NCBI RefSeq assembly: GCF_004339245.1
Contig: NZ_SMGG01000003.1
Coordinates: forward strand, 1,178,770-1,242,769
DNA length: 64,000 nucleotides
Source of the DNA: Seleniivibrio woodruffii
GTDB taxonomy: Bacteria > Chrysiogenota > Deferribacteres > Deferribacterales > Geovibrionaceae
Reading direction: 5' to 3'
In this document: one piece after another, positions 46,285 through 55,256 of the stretch
How positions within the stretch are numbered: the stretch's first letter is position 1
How the letters are laid out: the number at the start of each line of letters is the position of its first letter
Position numbers and translations under genes: made by a program
Notes under the pieces: model-generated
Seen by the model: the letters and a program-made list of their open reading frames with translations, nothing else
Told to the model about the DNA's origin: nothing
The model's database searches: none

Positions 46285-46797
46285 ATGCACGAGAAGAGTA
46301 TTGAGCTTCTTAACAAAGCGATAGCTGACGAGGTGGCAACACTCCACCAGTACATGTATTTTCATTTCCACTGCGATGATCAGGGATATGATCTGCTTGC
46401 GGCACTTTTCAAAAGAACCGCAATCGAAGAGATGATCCATGTGGAAAGACTTTCCGACAGGATCCTTTTCCTGAACGGCGAGATAGAGCTGAAAGCCTCT
46501 CACGACGTCGTTAAAGAGCGTAATGTCGGAAAAATGCTCGACATGGCAAAAGCTATGGAAGAGCAGAGCGCAAAGGACTACAACAGATGGGCAAACGAGT
46601 GTTCTGCTAATGCGGACTCTGTTTCGAAAAAACTTTTCGAAGCCCTTGTTGAGGACGAAGAGCGTCACTTTGACCAGTTCGACGACGAAAGGGAGAACAT
46701 GAACCGTTTCGGCGAAAACTATCTGGCTCTCCAGTCCATTGAAAGAAGTAAAACCCGTTCCACACTTCCTCCTGTAGGAAGCGGAGGAGCAGAGTAA
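46285..46797 (+). CDS. bfr: bacterioferritin-like iron storage protein
   Basis: The 170-residue four-helix protein has the di-iron ligands of ferritins: LNKAIADEVATLHQYMYF (Glu), AIEEMIHVERL (Glu and His of E-x2-H) and LVEDEERHFDQF (second E-x2-H). It oxidises and stores iron. The heme-binding methionine region of classical Bfr is not clear, and the C-terminal tail (SKTRSTLPPVGSGG) is low-complexity and atypical. AGGAGG lies 6 bases before the ATG. Confidence 0.87.
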   Translation: MHEKSIELLNKAIADEVATLHQYMYFHFHCDDQGYDLLAALFKRTAIEEMIHVERLSDRILFLNGEIELKASHDVVKERNVGKMLDMAKAMEEQSAKDYNRWANECSANADSVSKKLFEALVEDEERHFDQFDDERENMNRFGENYLALQSIERSKTRSTLPPVGSGGAE

Positions 46798-46803
46798 AAG
46801 ATT

Positions 46804-46832
46804 AAGGGCTCGCATTTGCGGGCCCTTTTTTT
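46804..46832 (+). terminator. bacterioferritin terminator
   Basis: AAGGGCTCGC and GCGGGCCCTT pair with one mismatch and a short loop, followed by TTTTT. Confidence 0.85.
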
Positions 46833-46948
46833 GTCTTTTATAACGCATAGTATTTCTTCGTTGTCCTCTGAAAAATTATCCTCACGTATTTCAATATACG
46901 CTCGTCAATTTTTCCTCGTCCGCCTTGAACTACTCGGTTCTAAAAGAC
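46833..46948. repeat. nested palindromic intergenic element, copy C
   Basis: Outer arms GTCTTTTA (46833-46840) and TAAAAGAC (46941-46948), middle arms GAAAAATT (46870-46877) and AATTTTTC (46907-46914), central CGTAT/ATACG (46885-46900). CCGCCTTGAACTACTCGGTT matches copy A between the right middle and outer arms. It directly follows the bfr terminator. Confidence 0.85.
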
Positions 46949-46964
46949 AAAAGGGATAATGACT

Positions 46965-47060
46965 CCCCGTCTCTGCGAACGCAGTGAAGCAGTCTTCCGG
47001 CTTCAGACAGCCCGCCGCTTTGGCAGGTTCACAATGAAGCAGATGTATCACAATCCCTGC
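46965..47060. repeat. dispersed CTGCGAACGCAGTGAAGC repeat copy
   Basis: CTGCGAACGCAGTGAAGCAG followed by CAGCCCGCCGCTTTGGCA, the same unit as near 15470 and in the 42548 tandem. Nothing else is recognisable in 46949-47169. Confidence 0.8.
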
Positions 47061-47169
47061 ACATTTCCTAACCCATTCTGTCGCCGCAACTTTTTGTGTT
47101 CACACCTTTTTTATTGTCTTTTCTGTTTAATTTAGCTATTGTACGACAGTTTTTCATTAAGGGATCAAT

Positions 47170-49167
47170 GTGAAATACAGACAAGACATAGACGGACTGC
47201 GCTCGGTTGCCATACTGCCGGTGATTCTTTACCATGCGGGTATCGGAGCATTTTCCGGCGGATTCACCGGTGTCGACGTTTTCTTCGTTATTTCAGGATA
47301 CCTTATCACCACCATAATTTTCAGAGAGATAGAATCCGGAACCTTCACCCTTTCAAATTTTTACATACGCAGGATAAAAAGAATCTTCCCCGCTCTGTTT
47401 GCAATGATAGCCGTTACGGGACTGATATCCTACTTTGTCCTTATGCCGAACCATTTTGCAAAATTCGGCAAAAGCGTTGCGGCGGCAGTGTTTTTCTGTG
47501 CGAATATAATCTTCTGGGGCGACAGCGGCTATTTTGAGGCGGAAGCGGAGAGCAAACCCCTGCTTCATACCTGGTCGCTGGGTGTTGAGGAGCAGTTTTA
47601 CATCTTTTTCCCGCTTATCCTAATGTTTCTCGCTCGCACAGGTTTCAGACGGCTGAAAACTATAATCGTGTCGATATTCGTAGTCTCTTTTCTGCTGAAC
47701 ATCGCTTTTGTGGGCAGATTTCCAGAGGCTGTTTTCTTCAACCTGCCTTTCAGGGCATGGGAGCTGATGCTCGGTTCAATGCTGGCTCTGGGTTTTTTTC
47801 CTCAGGCTGACGGTGCTAAAAAGGAATTTCTGAGTGTTCTGGGGCTGATGCTGATCGCATCCGGAATGCTGTTTATAGATGAATCCACCAGATTTCCCGG
47901 CTATGCTGCGCTTCTGCCCTGTGTCGGCACTGCGCTCATAATCCATGCCGAAGGCTCGGCGGTTAACAGATTCCTCTCCTACAGGCCTTTCGTCTGGGTG
48001 GGGCTTCTGTCATATTCGCTCTATATATGGCACTGGCCGGTCTTTGCCTTCCGCAACTACGTTTCCGCAGTTCAGATAGACTCATTTTTCCTTTCAAATA
48101 CGTTTCTGATTCCCTTCGTTTTTCTGCTGGCGGTGGTTTCTTACTATATAATTGAAAAACCTCTGCGGGTTATGAAGGTTCAGAACAGAAAACAGTTTTT
48201 TGCATATGCGGCGGCATCCATGCTGGTGATAACCTCCGCAGGGCTTTACGTTAAGTTTGAAAAAGGCATCAAGTCGAGATTCTCACCGGACGTGATAAGA
48301 TCGATCACGGCCAAAATGGGCGGCCTTGACCCTAAAAAATGTTTCGACCTGAAATATGCCGACATCAGAAAAGAGAGACTTTGCAGAATAGGGGATAAAA
48401 ACGCCGAACCGTCGTTTGCCATGATGGGCGATTCCCACGCACTGGCAATGAGCGGCGGAATGAACGAGCAGATGAAGCTTTACGGCATGTCCGGTCTGTT
48501 CTTCGCACGCCCCACCTGTCTGCCCACAGAGGAATCGGATGTTCTGAACGGAACAAAGATTCAGGAATGCTCCGATCATTTCAAAAAAGCCATAGATATT
48601 ATGGAATCATCACCTGAGATAAAAACCGTGTTCATCACAGCCCGCTGGGGAATGTATGCCAATAACGTCCGCTATCTGGGCGACAGCAAGCTGTATATTG
48701 TGAAGAAGGCGGAAGCGAAGGTCGATTCGGTGCGCAGTGACGAACTGCTTTATAACGGCCTTAAAGACACCATAACCGAGCTGACGCAGTCCGGAAAAAG
48801 GGTTGTGCTCATTATGGACGTGCCGGACATCGGTTTTGATGTCCCCGCCGAGGCCGGAAAATATGCCGTCATGAAAAAGATATTCGGGGAGAAGGTCGGC
48901 AGTCTGGACTATGACTTCAACTCCGCCGAGCACATAAAATGGTCTGAAGACTTTAAAAAAATGGTGGCAAAACTGTCAGAAGAGGCGGAATTTACCGTCC
49001 TCGACCCCTCGGATTACCTCTGTAAAGAGGGTGAATGCGATATCTATAACGGTCTCGATCCGCTCTATTTCGACTCTAACCATTTGTCAATTCAGGGTTC
49101 TGCATATCTGGCGGAAAAAATGTCACCCGCCGTTATTTCTTTAATAAAAAATCCCGCCGGATTTTGA
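47170..49167 (+). CDS. OafA/YrhL-type O-acyltransferase with SGNH domain
   Basis: The 665-residue protein has an N-terminal Acyltransferase_3 domain of about 10 membrane segments (YRQDIDGLRSVAILPVILYH, with the catalytic-type histidine) and a C-terminal SGNH domain from about 400: MMGDSHALAM (nucleophile Ser block I) and DSNHLSIQG (Asp-x-x-His block V). Such fusions acetylate O-antigen, capsule or peptidoglycan sugars. The start is GTG 47170 with AAGGGA upstream. It stands alone, so the target polymer is unknown. Confidence 0.93.
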   Translation: MKYRQDIDGLRSVAILPVILYHAGIGAFSGGFTGVDVFFVISGYLITTIIFREIESGTFTLSNFYIRRIKRIFPALFAMIAVTGLISYFVLMPNHFAKFGKSVAAAVFFCANIIFWGDSGYFEAEAESKPLLHTWSLGVEEQFYIFFPLILMFLARTGFRRLKTIIVSIFVVSFLLNIAFVGRFPEAVFFNLPFRAWELMLGSMLALGFFPQADGAKKEFLSVLGLMLIASGMLFIDESTRFPGYAALLPCVGTALIIHAEGSAVNRFLSYRPFVWVGLLSYSLYIWHWPVFAFRNYVSAVQIDSFFLSNTFLIPFVFLLAVVSYYIIEKPLRVMKVQNRKQFFAYAAASMLVITSAGLYVKFEKGIKSRFSPDVIRSITAKMGGLDPKKCFDLKYADIRKERLCRIGDKNAEPSFAMMGDSHALAMSGGMNEQMKLYGMSGLFFARPTCLPTEESDVLNGTKIQECSDHFKKAIDIMESSPEIKTVFITARWGMYANNVRYLGDSKLYIVKKAEAKVDSVRSDELLYNGLKDTITELTQSGKRVVLIMDVPDIGFDVPAEAGKYAVMKKIFGEKVGSLDYDFNSAEHIKWSEDFKKMVAKLSEEAEFTVLDPSDYLCKEGECDIYNGLDPLYFDSNHLSIQGSAYLAEKMSPAVISLIKNPAGF

Positions 49168-49238
49168 CATCAGTCAAGTTATTCCTGTACATTATAGTTA
49201 TATTGGTTTTCAGAAGCTGATACTAACAGGAGAAACAA

Positions 49239-50441
49239 ATGATCAACGCCAATATAACCGTTTATGAACTTTCAAAACAACACCCCGCCGCTTTCAGCCT
49301 TTTTCTGAGCAAAGGGTTCGACAACTTTAAAGATGACAAAACACTGGCATCCGCAGGCAAGTTCCTTAAACTGGAAACAGCCATCAAACAGAAAAACTAT
49401 GATGTTCAGACATTTCTGAACAGCCTTGCCGAAATAGAGAAGAACAACGACGCATCTGTGGACGTTACCCTCAAGGAGCAGACAAAGAAGGGCGACATCA
49501 CCCTGAAAGGTCTTCTGCCCTGTCCGGTGCGCCTGCCCCTGCTTGAAAAGATAGACGCCTTTGCAAACGAAGTGAAGGAGCAGACCGGACTTTCAGTGGC
49601 ATATGATTTCATCGCCGCCGCACAGGGTCAGGGATGGCTTGAGGAGAACGTTGTTGGCATCAAGGCCGAGAACGTGCCCGACCTGTTCGTTTCTGCCGGA
49701 TTCGACGTTTTCTTCGATGAGCGTTCATTCGGTCAGCATGTTAAGAACGGAATGTTCGAGGACATGACAGGCGAATGCCACGACTATCTGGCGCAGATGA
49801 AAGACCCCAGAGGCAACTACGGCATGGTGGGCGTTGTTCCCGCAGTGTTCATGGTTAACCTTGACGCACTTGGCGAAAGAGAAGTGCCCAAAAGCTGGGC
49901 GGACATCCTTTCCCCCGCATTCGAGAACAGCGTGTCTCTGCCCGTTGGCGACTTCGACCTTTTCAACTCTCTGCTGGTGCACATCCACCATATGTTCGGC
50001 GATGAAGGTGTGGAAAAACTGGCCAAGAGCATGATAATGTCCATGCACCCCGCACAGATGGTCAAAAACGCAGGCAAAAAGACAGAGGCGAAGCCCGCTG
50101 TCACCATTATGCCCTATTTCTTCACAAAAATGCTGTTCGGCAGCAAATCCGTTGCGATAGTCTGGCCTGAGGAGGGCAGCATAGTCAGCCCCGTGTTCAT
50201 GCTCACCCGCAAGGACAGAAAAGATATAATCAAACCCGCCGCCGATTTCCTCTACGGAAAAGAGACCGGCGAGATAATGGCTCACAAGGGACTTTTCCCC
50301 GTGCTGAATAAAGAAGTGGACAACAGACTCCCCGCCGATGCAAAATTCTGCTGGATGGGCTGGGATGCGATATACGCAACCGACATGGGCAGTCTGCTTG
50401 AAAGACTGAACAGCCTGTTCAACTCAAAACTGGAGGCATAA
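49239..50441 (+). CDS. cytoplasmic binding-protein-like protein with DUF1858 N terminus
   Basis: The 400-residue protein joins an N-terminal DUF1858-like helical domain (about 1-65; NITVYELSKQHPAAFSLFLS, GFDNFK) to a type II periplasmic-binding-protein fold (about 85-400; VPKSWADILSPAFE, VAIVWPEEGSIVSPV) of the iron/thiamine-binding class. There is no signal peptide, so it should act in the cytoplasm, which is odd for this fold. C95 in LLPCPVRLP is conserved-looking and may bind a ligand. First gene of a four-gene operon with a GTPase, an ABC ATPase and a YgbA-family gene. AGGAG precedes the ATG. Confidence 0.78.
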   Translation: MINANITVYELSKQHPAAFSLFLSKGFDNFKDDKTLASAGKFLKLETAIKQKNYDVQTFLNSLAEIEKNNDASVDVTLKEQTKKGDITLKGLLPCPVRLPLLEKIDAFANEVKEQTGLSVAYDFIAAAQGQGWLEENVVGIKAENVPDLFVSAGFDVFFDERSFGQHVKNGMFEDMTGECHDYLAQMKDPRGNYGMVGVVPAVFMVNLDALGEREVPKSWADILSPAFENSVSLPVGDFDLFNSLLVHIHHMFGDEGVEKLAKSMIMSMHPAQMVKNAGKKTEAKPAVTIMPYFFTKMLFGSKSVAIVWPEEGSIVSPVFMLTRKDRKDIIKPAADFLYGKETGEIMAHKGLFPVLNKEVDNRLPADAKFCWMGWDAIYATDMGSLLERLNSLFNSKLEA

Positions 50442-50443
50442 TA

Positions 50444-51139
50444 ATGAGATTCGTAACCGTAAGCGGCCCCCCCTCTTCGGGCAAGACCGCAGTCATTCTG
50501 AAAACGGTGGAGAGCCTCCGCCAGAGGGGACTGAAAGCGGGCGTGGTGAAGTTTGACTGTCTCTACACCGACGACGACAAGCTCTATGAGCAGAAGGGTA
50601 TACCCGTTAAAAAAGGTCTTTCCGGCGCACTCTGCCCCGACCACTATTTCGTGAGCAACGTCTCCGAGAGTTTCGAATGGGGCAAAAAGCAGGGAATAGA
50701 CATTCTGATAAGCGAGAGTGCAGGGCTTTGCAACAGATGCAGCCCCCACATAAAAGAGATTCTGGCTGTGTGCGTCATCGACAACCTGTCGGGCATCAAC
50801 ACACCCAAAAAGATAGGTCCCATGCTGAAATCAGCAGACATAGTTGTCATCACCAAAGGGGACATTGTTTCCCAGGCCGAGCGTGAGGTTTTCGCCTCAA
50901 GGGTCGCCACGGTGAACCCTACAGCGAGCATCATGCATGTTAACGGAATTACAGGACAGGGCGCATTCGAGCTTTCAACCCTGTTTGCGGACGAAAAGAC
51001 CGAAACCGAAACACTGGACGGCAAGAGCCTTCGTTTCTCAATGCCTTCGGCTCTCTGTTCCTACTGCCTCGGCGAAAAGAGGATAGGCGCAAAATATCAG
51101 ATGGGCAACGTCAGAAAAATGGATGTGGACAATGGATAG
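50444..51139 (+). CDS. SIMIBI-class GTPase related to HypB/UreG/CobW
   Basis: The 231-residue protein has P-loop GPPSSGKT (8-15), a HypB/UreG-like ESAGLCNRCSP with C96-x2-C99, and TKGD as guanine motif (NKxD variant). A second C-x2-C (LCSYCLG) lies near the C terminus (about 205), so a metal or iron-sulfur site is likely. Relatives insert metals into enzymes. It starts 2 bases after the upstream stop and overlaps the ATPase gene by 8 bases. Substrate metal or cofactor unknown. Confidence 0.8.
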   Translation: MRFVTVSGPPSSGKTAVILKTVESLRQRGLKAGVVKFDCLYTDDDKLYEQKGIPVKKGLSGALCPDHYFVSNVSESFEWGKKQGIDILISESAGLCNRCSPHIKEILAVCVIDNLSGINTPKKIGPMLKSADIVVITKGDIVSQAEREVFASRVATVNPTASIMHVNGITGQGAFELSTLFADEKTETETLDGKSLRFSMPSALCSYCLGEKRIGAKYQMGNVRKMDVDNG

Positions 51140-52124
51140 ACAGCAGATACTTAACAAACCCTTTGCGGAACTTCTGGCTGAAATGCCCTTTGCAGGCGAC
51201 TTTTTCGAATCTCAGGGTTTTGAGGCTCCGAGTGGTTCTGTGAAAGACTTTATAGATGATCTCACCGACACACAGCTTGAGGACATGGGAATCGAGCCTT
51301 CGGAGTTCGTGAACAACTTCATGACCTTCCTTGAGGCTGTGGGTTCAATGACCGAGAGAACGTCTGTGATAAGCAGCCTTACTATAACAGGCGGAATCAA
51401 CAAAAAGGGCGAGGACGAAAACTTTGAGCTTGAGATAAAGGCCGGAGAAATAATCTGTATCGTAGGACCCACAGGCTCAGGCAAAAGCCGTCTGCTGGCG
51501 GATATCGAATGGATGGCAATGGGTGACACGCCCACTAAGCGCCGCATAAAAATAAACGGAAACGACCCCGACAAGAGCTGGAGATTTTCTCCCGAGCACA
51601 AGCCTGTGGCACAGCTGTCCCAGAACATGAACTTTGTAATGGATCTGACAGCCAGAGAGTTCGTAAGGATACATGCGGAGAGCCGCTTCGTTCAGAATCC
51701 TGACGAGAAGGTGGAGCTTATCATCGAAAAGGCAAACGAGCTTGCAGGTGAAAAGTTTGACGGCGACACCCCTGTGACATCCCTTTCCGGCGGACAGTCA
51801 AGGGCGCTGATGATAGCCGATACGGCCTTCCTCAGCAAATCCCCCATAGTTCTCATCGACGAGATAGAGAACGCTGGTATCGACCGCAAAAAAGCGCTTG
51901 ATCTGCTTGTAGGCGAAGAGAAGATAGTTCTTATGTCCACCCACGACCCCATACTGGCTCTTATGGGTGACAAAAGGCTTGTTATAAAGAACGGCGGTGT
52001 GGCGAAGATAATCGCAACGTCCGCAAAAGAGCGTCAGAACCTTGAACAGCTTCAGGAACTTGACAAAAAACTCCTTGAGCTTCGCAACAGAGTGAGAACA
52101 GGCGACGTTCTGGAAGAGATATGA
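51132..52124 (+). CDS. ABC-type ATPase with DUF1858-like N terminus, no permease
   Basis: The 330-residue protein has an N-terminal helical part (about 1-60; ILNKPFAELLAEMPFAGDFF) like that of the upstream binding protein, then an ABC domain with GPTGSGKSR, SLSGGQSRALMIAD and PIVLIDEIENAG, and a switch histidine in MSTHDP. No transmembrane partner is encoded nearby. The last 40 residues form a helical tail. I start at ATG 51132; ATG 51123 is an alternative three codons up. It overlaps the next gene by 4 bases. It is more likely a soluble motor or repair ATPase than a transporter. Confidence 0.82.
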   Translation: MDRQQILNKPFAELLAEMPFAGDFFESQGFEAPSGSVKDFIDDLTDTQLEDMGIEPSEFVNNFMTFLEAVGSMTERTSVISSLTITGGINKKGEDENFELEIKAGEIICIVGPTGSGKSRLLADIEWMAMGDTPTKRRIKINGNDPDKSWRFSPEHKPVAQLSQNMNFVMDLTAREFVRIHAESRFVQNPDEKVELIIEKANELAGEKFDGDTPVTSLSGGQSRALMIADTAFLSKSPIVLIDEIENAGIDRKKALDLLVGEEKIVLMSTHDPILALMGDKRLVIKNGGVAKIIATSAKERQNLEQLQELDKKLLELRNRVRTGDVLEEI

Positions 52125-52417
52125 AAAAAGAGAAGAGGGTGGTCAAGGACGCCAAAGTCCTGACCGCCTTTATTAAAGTATATTGCAGGGAGAACCACGG
52201 CGGACAGGAATTGTGCGATGATTGCCGTGGGGTGCTGGAATATGCCCTGCGTCGCAACGAAAAATGCCCCCTCGACCCCAAACCCAAGTGCAAAGACTGC
52301 AAAATTCACTGCTATAAGCCCGAAATGCGTGAGAAGATTCGCCGGATAATGAAATTCAGCGGCATCTGGTATATTAAGCGTGGGAGGCTGGACTGGGTCT
52401 GGCATTACTTTTTTTAA
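52121..52417 (+). CDS. YgbA-family protein (nitrous oxide-stimulated promoter family)
   Basis: The 98-residue cysteine-rich protein matches the YgbA_NO family: LCDDCRGVLEYAL, then KCPLDPKPKCKDCKIHCYKP and RKIMKFSG-type C terminus (RRIMKFSGIWYI). In E. coli ygbA is controlled by the NO-sensing repressor NsrR. At least seven cysteines could hold an iron-sulfur or other metal site. Its ATG overlaps the ATPase stop, tying it to the three upstream genes and suggesting a nitric-oxide or metal-stress role for the whole operon (inference). Confidence 0.88.
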   Translation: MKKEKRVVKDAKVLTAFIKVYCRENHGGQELCDDCRGVLEYALRRNEKCPLDPKPKCKDCKIHCYKPEMREKIRRIMKFSGIWYIKRGRLDWVWHYFF

Positions 52418-52429
52418 TGTTGTAAGTCT

Positions 52430-52860
52430 CATAAAGGCAGAGATTCTTCGTTTCACTCAGAATGACGGGAAATTTGCGTCATTGCGAACCTGCGTAAGCA
52501 GGTGCGGCAATCTCATCAGTTGAATCTACGAAAATGTAAATCCCCCTTAATCCCCCTTTGTTAAAGGAGGAGACAAAACTGAAACCCTTGTTTACGGTAA
52601 TCACAAACATCGTCACTCTGAACGAAGTGAAGAGTCTCATAAAGGCAGAGATTCTTCGTTTCACTCAGAATGACAGTACGCAGTCTTCCATATCCAGTCT
52701 GCATGATGCTGATACTTCGATAACTTATGGTGGAAGTTTGCCACGCCTGCGGCTCGCAAAGACGATATAGCCTATCGTCACTCTGAACGAAGTGAAGAGT
52801 CTCATAAAGACAGAGATTCTTCGTTTAACTCAGAATGACGGCGAATTTTGTGTCACTGCA
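52430..52860. repeat. cluster of dispersed intergenic repeats
   Basis: Four copies or part-copies of TCTGAACGAAGTGAAGAGTC / GAGATTCTTCGTTTCACTCA (about 52438-52470, 52615-52680, 52780-52850) alternate in direction, with a short variant of the 90-base family (AAATCCCCCTTAATCCCCCT at 52538-52557). No coding frame has a ribosome site here. Confidence 0.85.
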
Positions 52861-52885
52861 AACCCTGCCAAAGCGGCAGAAAGAC

Positions 52886-52914
52886 TTGTAAACGCCTGTT
52901 TATAAGCGTATAAT
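52886..52914 (+). promoter_or_regulatory. promoter predicted to give a leaderless transporter mRNA
   Basis: TTGTAA (52886-52891), a 17-base spacer and a perfect TATAAT (52909-52914). The ATG of the next gene is at 52922, just where transcription should begin, and no ribosome site exists between. Confidence 0.7.
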
Positions 52915-52921
52915 CCGACCC

Positions 52922-53821
52922 ATGACAGATAACCCCACCCCCAGATATGACAACGAGACAAGGGGCATCGCAATGATGCTCGGTGCGTCCGTGTGTTTCG
53001 CTTCCATGGGGTATTTCATAAAAAAACTTACCGCCGATTTCTCCACCATGGAGATAATCTTCATGCGCAATCTGATAACCATGCTTATCATATTCGGCGC
53101 AATGGTCATCGTTCGTCCGGTGAGCCGTGGCGGAAAACCTTTTCTGCTTCTGATGAGAGGGGTTTACGGCATCGGAGCAATGATTGCCTATTTCTATGCC
53201 ATCAGCGTTATGCATCTCGCATCCGCCGCAACCTTTTCCAAAACTTCGCCTCTGTTCACGGCTCTGATAGCCATTCTGGTTATGAAGGAGAAGACCGACT
53301 GGCGGGTATGGGCGGCCATAGGCGTGGGTTTCGGGGGTGTACTTTTCATTTTGAAGCCGGGCGGGGAAGTTCCGCCGATGGGTTATGCCGCAGGGATACT
53401 CTGCGGGGTGCTGGCGGCGTTTGCCTATACCACTGTTCGGGGTCTGGCGGACTATTATGATGCCCGTATGGTGGTTTTCGTGTTCTCTCTGGTTGGGGTT
53501 GCCGCTTCGCTGGTATATTTCGGCTTTCTCTGGCTGACGGGCGACGCCCGTTATTCCGACTGGAATTTTCTGCCAACAGGTATCCATCTGACATATTTCA
53601 TTCTTTCCGGAATACTGGCCTCTGCGGCACAGTTTCTCATGTCAAAATCCTACTACTACGGCAGAGCCTCGCTGATGGGGTCTATAAGCTACACCGAGCT
53701 TGTTTTCAGCGTTTTCACAGGTTATCTGGCCGGCGACGGAATGCCCGATCTGCTCTCTTTCTTCGGTATGCTGCTGGTTTTTGTCAGCGGTGTTCTCATT
53801 GTCAGAGCAAGAAAAAAGTAA
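52922..53821 (+). CDS. DMT-superfamily (EamA) transporter
   Basis: The 299-residue protein has ten membrane segments in two EamA repeats (MLGASVCFASMGYFIKKL at the start of repeat 1; GILCGVLAAFAYTTVRGLAD in repeat 2). Members export amino acids, nucleosides or other metabolites; substrate is unknown. No Shine-Dalgarno lies upstream; the promoter at 52886 suggests a leaderless transcript. It precedes the nqr operon but has its own promoter. Confidence 0.9.
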   Translation: MTDNPTPRYDNETRGIAMMLGASVCFASMGYFIKKLTADFSTMEIIFMRNLITMLIIFGAMVIVRPVSRGGKPFLLLMRGVYGIGAMIAYFYAISVMHLASAATFSKTSPLFTALIAILVMKEKTDWRVWAAIGVGFGGVLFILKPGGEVPPMGYAAGILCGVLAAFAYTTVRGLADYYDARMVVFVFSLVGVAASLVYFGFLWLTGDARYSDWNFLPTGIHLTYFILSGILASAAQFLMSKSYYYGRASLMGSISYTELVFSVFTGYLAGDGMPDLLSFFGMLLVFVSGVLIVRARKK

Positions 53822-53868
53822 ATAAGATTAAATTTATATTCTTTACATAAAAATAGTCCAAGTCTTTC

Positions 53869-53896
53869 TTGACATTGAAATTAGGTGGTTTACACT
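53869..53896 (+). promoter_or_regulatory. promoter of the nqr operon
   Basis: TTGACA (53869-53874), 16-base spacer, TACACT (53891-53896), 40 bases before nqrA. Confidence 0.6.
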
Positions 53897-53935
53897 TATT
53901 GTATGAAACAATTCATTCTTTTCGGAGAAAGCTAA

Positions 53936-55255
53936 ATGATTTACCGAAAAATTAAAAAGGGGCTGGATCTGCCCATCAAAGGGCGTCCCTCCGATGTTGT
54001 GCTCGACCAGACGGATATTTCCAGAGTCGGGCTGCTGGGAGATGATTACCCGAATCTGAGGCCTTCGCTGAAGGTCAGAACGGGCGACAGGGTGAAAAAA
54101 GGACAACTGCTTTTCACCGACCGAAAGAACCCCTCTCTGATGTTCACCTCGCCTGTGGCGGGAGTTGTTGCGGAGATAAACAGGGGAGAGAAACGCAGAC
54201 TGCTGTCCGTTGTCATTGAAAAGGACGGAAACGAGGCCGTGCAGTTTGACACGGATGTTATCGGCAGGGCGGAGGTTCTCGAATTGCTGAAGGTTTCAGG
54301 GCTTCTGACCAGATTCCGCAGGCGTCCGTTCGCAACCTGCGTCAGTGCGGATGAGGAACCGGAGGCACTGTTTGTAAACTGCATGGACACACGTCCTAAT
54401 GCGCCGGATATGAACAGGATAATCTCCAGATACAAAGAATATTTTTACGAAGGGCTTAAGGCCGCCGCAAAACTTGCGCCCAAAACATATGCATGCACCG
54501 GAAACGGGGTTGCGATTGACAATGTCGAGGGGGTTGAGGCTGCGGTTTTCGACGGAGTTCATCCGGCGGGGCTCACGGGTACACACATCCACTTCCTGCG
54601 CCCTGTCTCACAGGGCAGGCTTGTCTGGACCGTTGATGCACAGACAATGATAGATTTCGGATATCTCATTAAACATAAAGAGCTTAACGAAGAACGCATC
54701 GTGGCTTTGGGCGGAGAGTTTGTAACCCCCTGTCATGTGAGAACACTCCACGGCGCATCCGTGAGCGAGCTTGTTAAAGGAAGGCTTAAGGACGGGGAGC
54801 TGAGGCTGATAAACGGTTCAGTTCTGTTCGGACTTCCCTTAACACCCGAAACGGCCTATCTGTCCACTGATTTCGCACAGATTTCAGCCGTTGCCGAGCA
54901 GACTGAAAGACCCTTTATGGGCTGGCTGCTGCCTGGTTTCCATGTGCATTCGGTGATAAATGTTTTTGCATCAAAGGTTTTCGGCGAGAAGAGTATAAAT
55001 TTTGACACATCCCTGAACGGCAGTCACAGGGCTATGGTTCCTGTGGGAACCTATGAAAAGGTGACGCCGATGGATATTCTGCCTACGCACCTTCTGCGTG
55101 CATTGCAGATGAAGGACTACGAAGGGGCGGAGAAACTGGGCGCACTGGAGCTTTCCGAAGAGGATCTGAGCCTCTGCACCTATGTCTGCCCGGGCAAAAC
55201 GGACTACGCACCTCTTCTGCGTGATGCCCTCACCACAATTGAGAAGGAGGGCTGA
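53936..55255 (+). CDS. nqrA: Na+-NQR subunit A
   Basis: The 439-residue soluble subunit starts YRKIKKGLDLPIKG, and LMFTSPVAGVVAEINRGEKR and ARTLHGA-type VRTLHGASVSELVKG segments are family marks. It contributes to quinone binding in the sodium-pumping NADH:quinone oxidoreductase. GGAGA lies 6 bases before the ATG. nqrA-F follow each other with 1-11 base overlaps or gaps up to 2 bases, one operon. Confidence 0.95.
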   Translation: MIYRKIKKGLDLPIKGRPSDVVLDQTDISRVGLLGDDYPNLRPSLKVRTGDRVKKGQLLFTDRKNPSLMFTSPVAGVVAEINRGEKRRLLSVVIEKDGNEAVQFDTDVIGRAEVLELLKVSGLLTRFRRRPFATCVSADEEPEALFVNCMDTRPNAPDMNRIISRYKEYFYEGLKAAAKLAPKTYACTGNGVAIDNVEGVEAAVFDGVHPAGLTGTHIHFLRPVSQGRLVWTVDAQTMIDFGYLIKHKELNEERIVALGGEFVTPCHVRTLHGASVSELVKGRLKDGELRLINGSVLFGLPLTPETAYLSTDFAQISAVAEQTERPFMGWLLPGFHVHSVINVFASKVFGEKSINFDTSLNGSHRAMVPVGTYEKVTPMDILPTHLLRALQMKDYEGAEKLGALELSEEDLSLCTYVCPGKTDYAPLLRDALTTIEKEG

Positions 55256-55256
55256 C

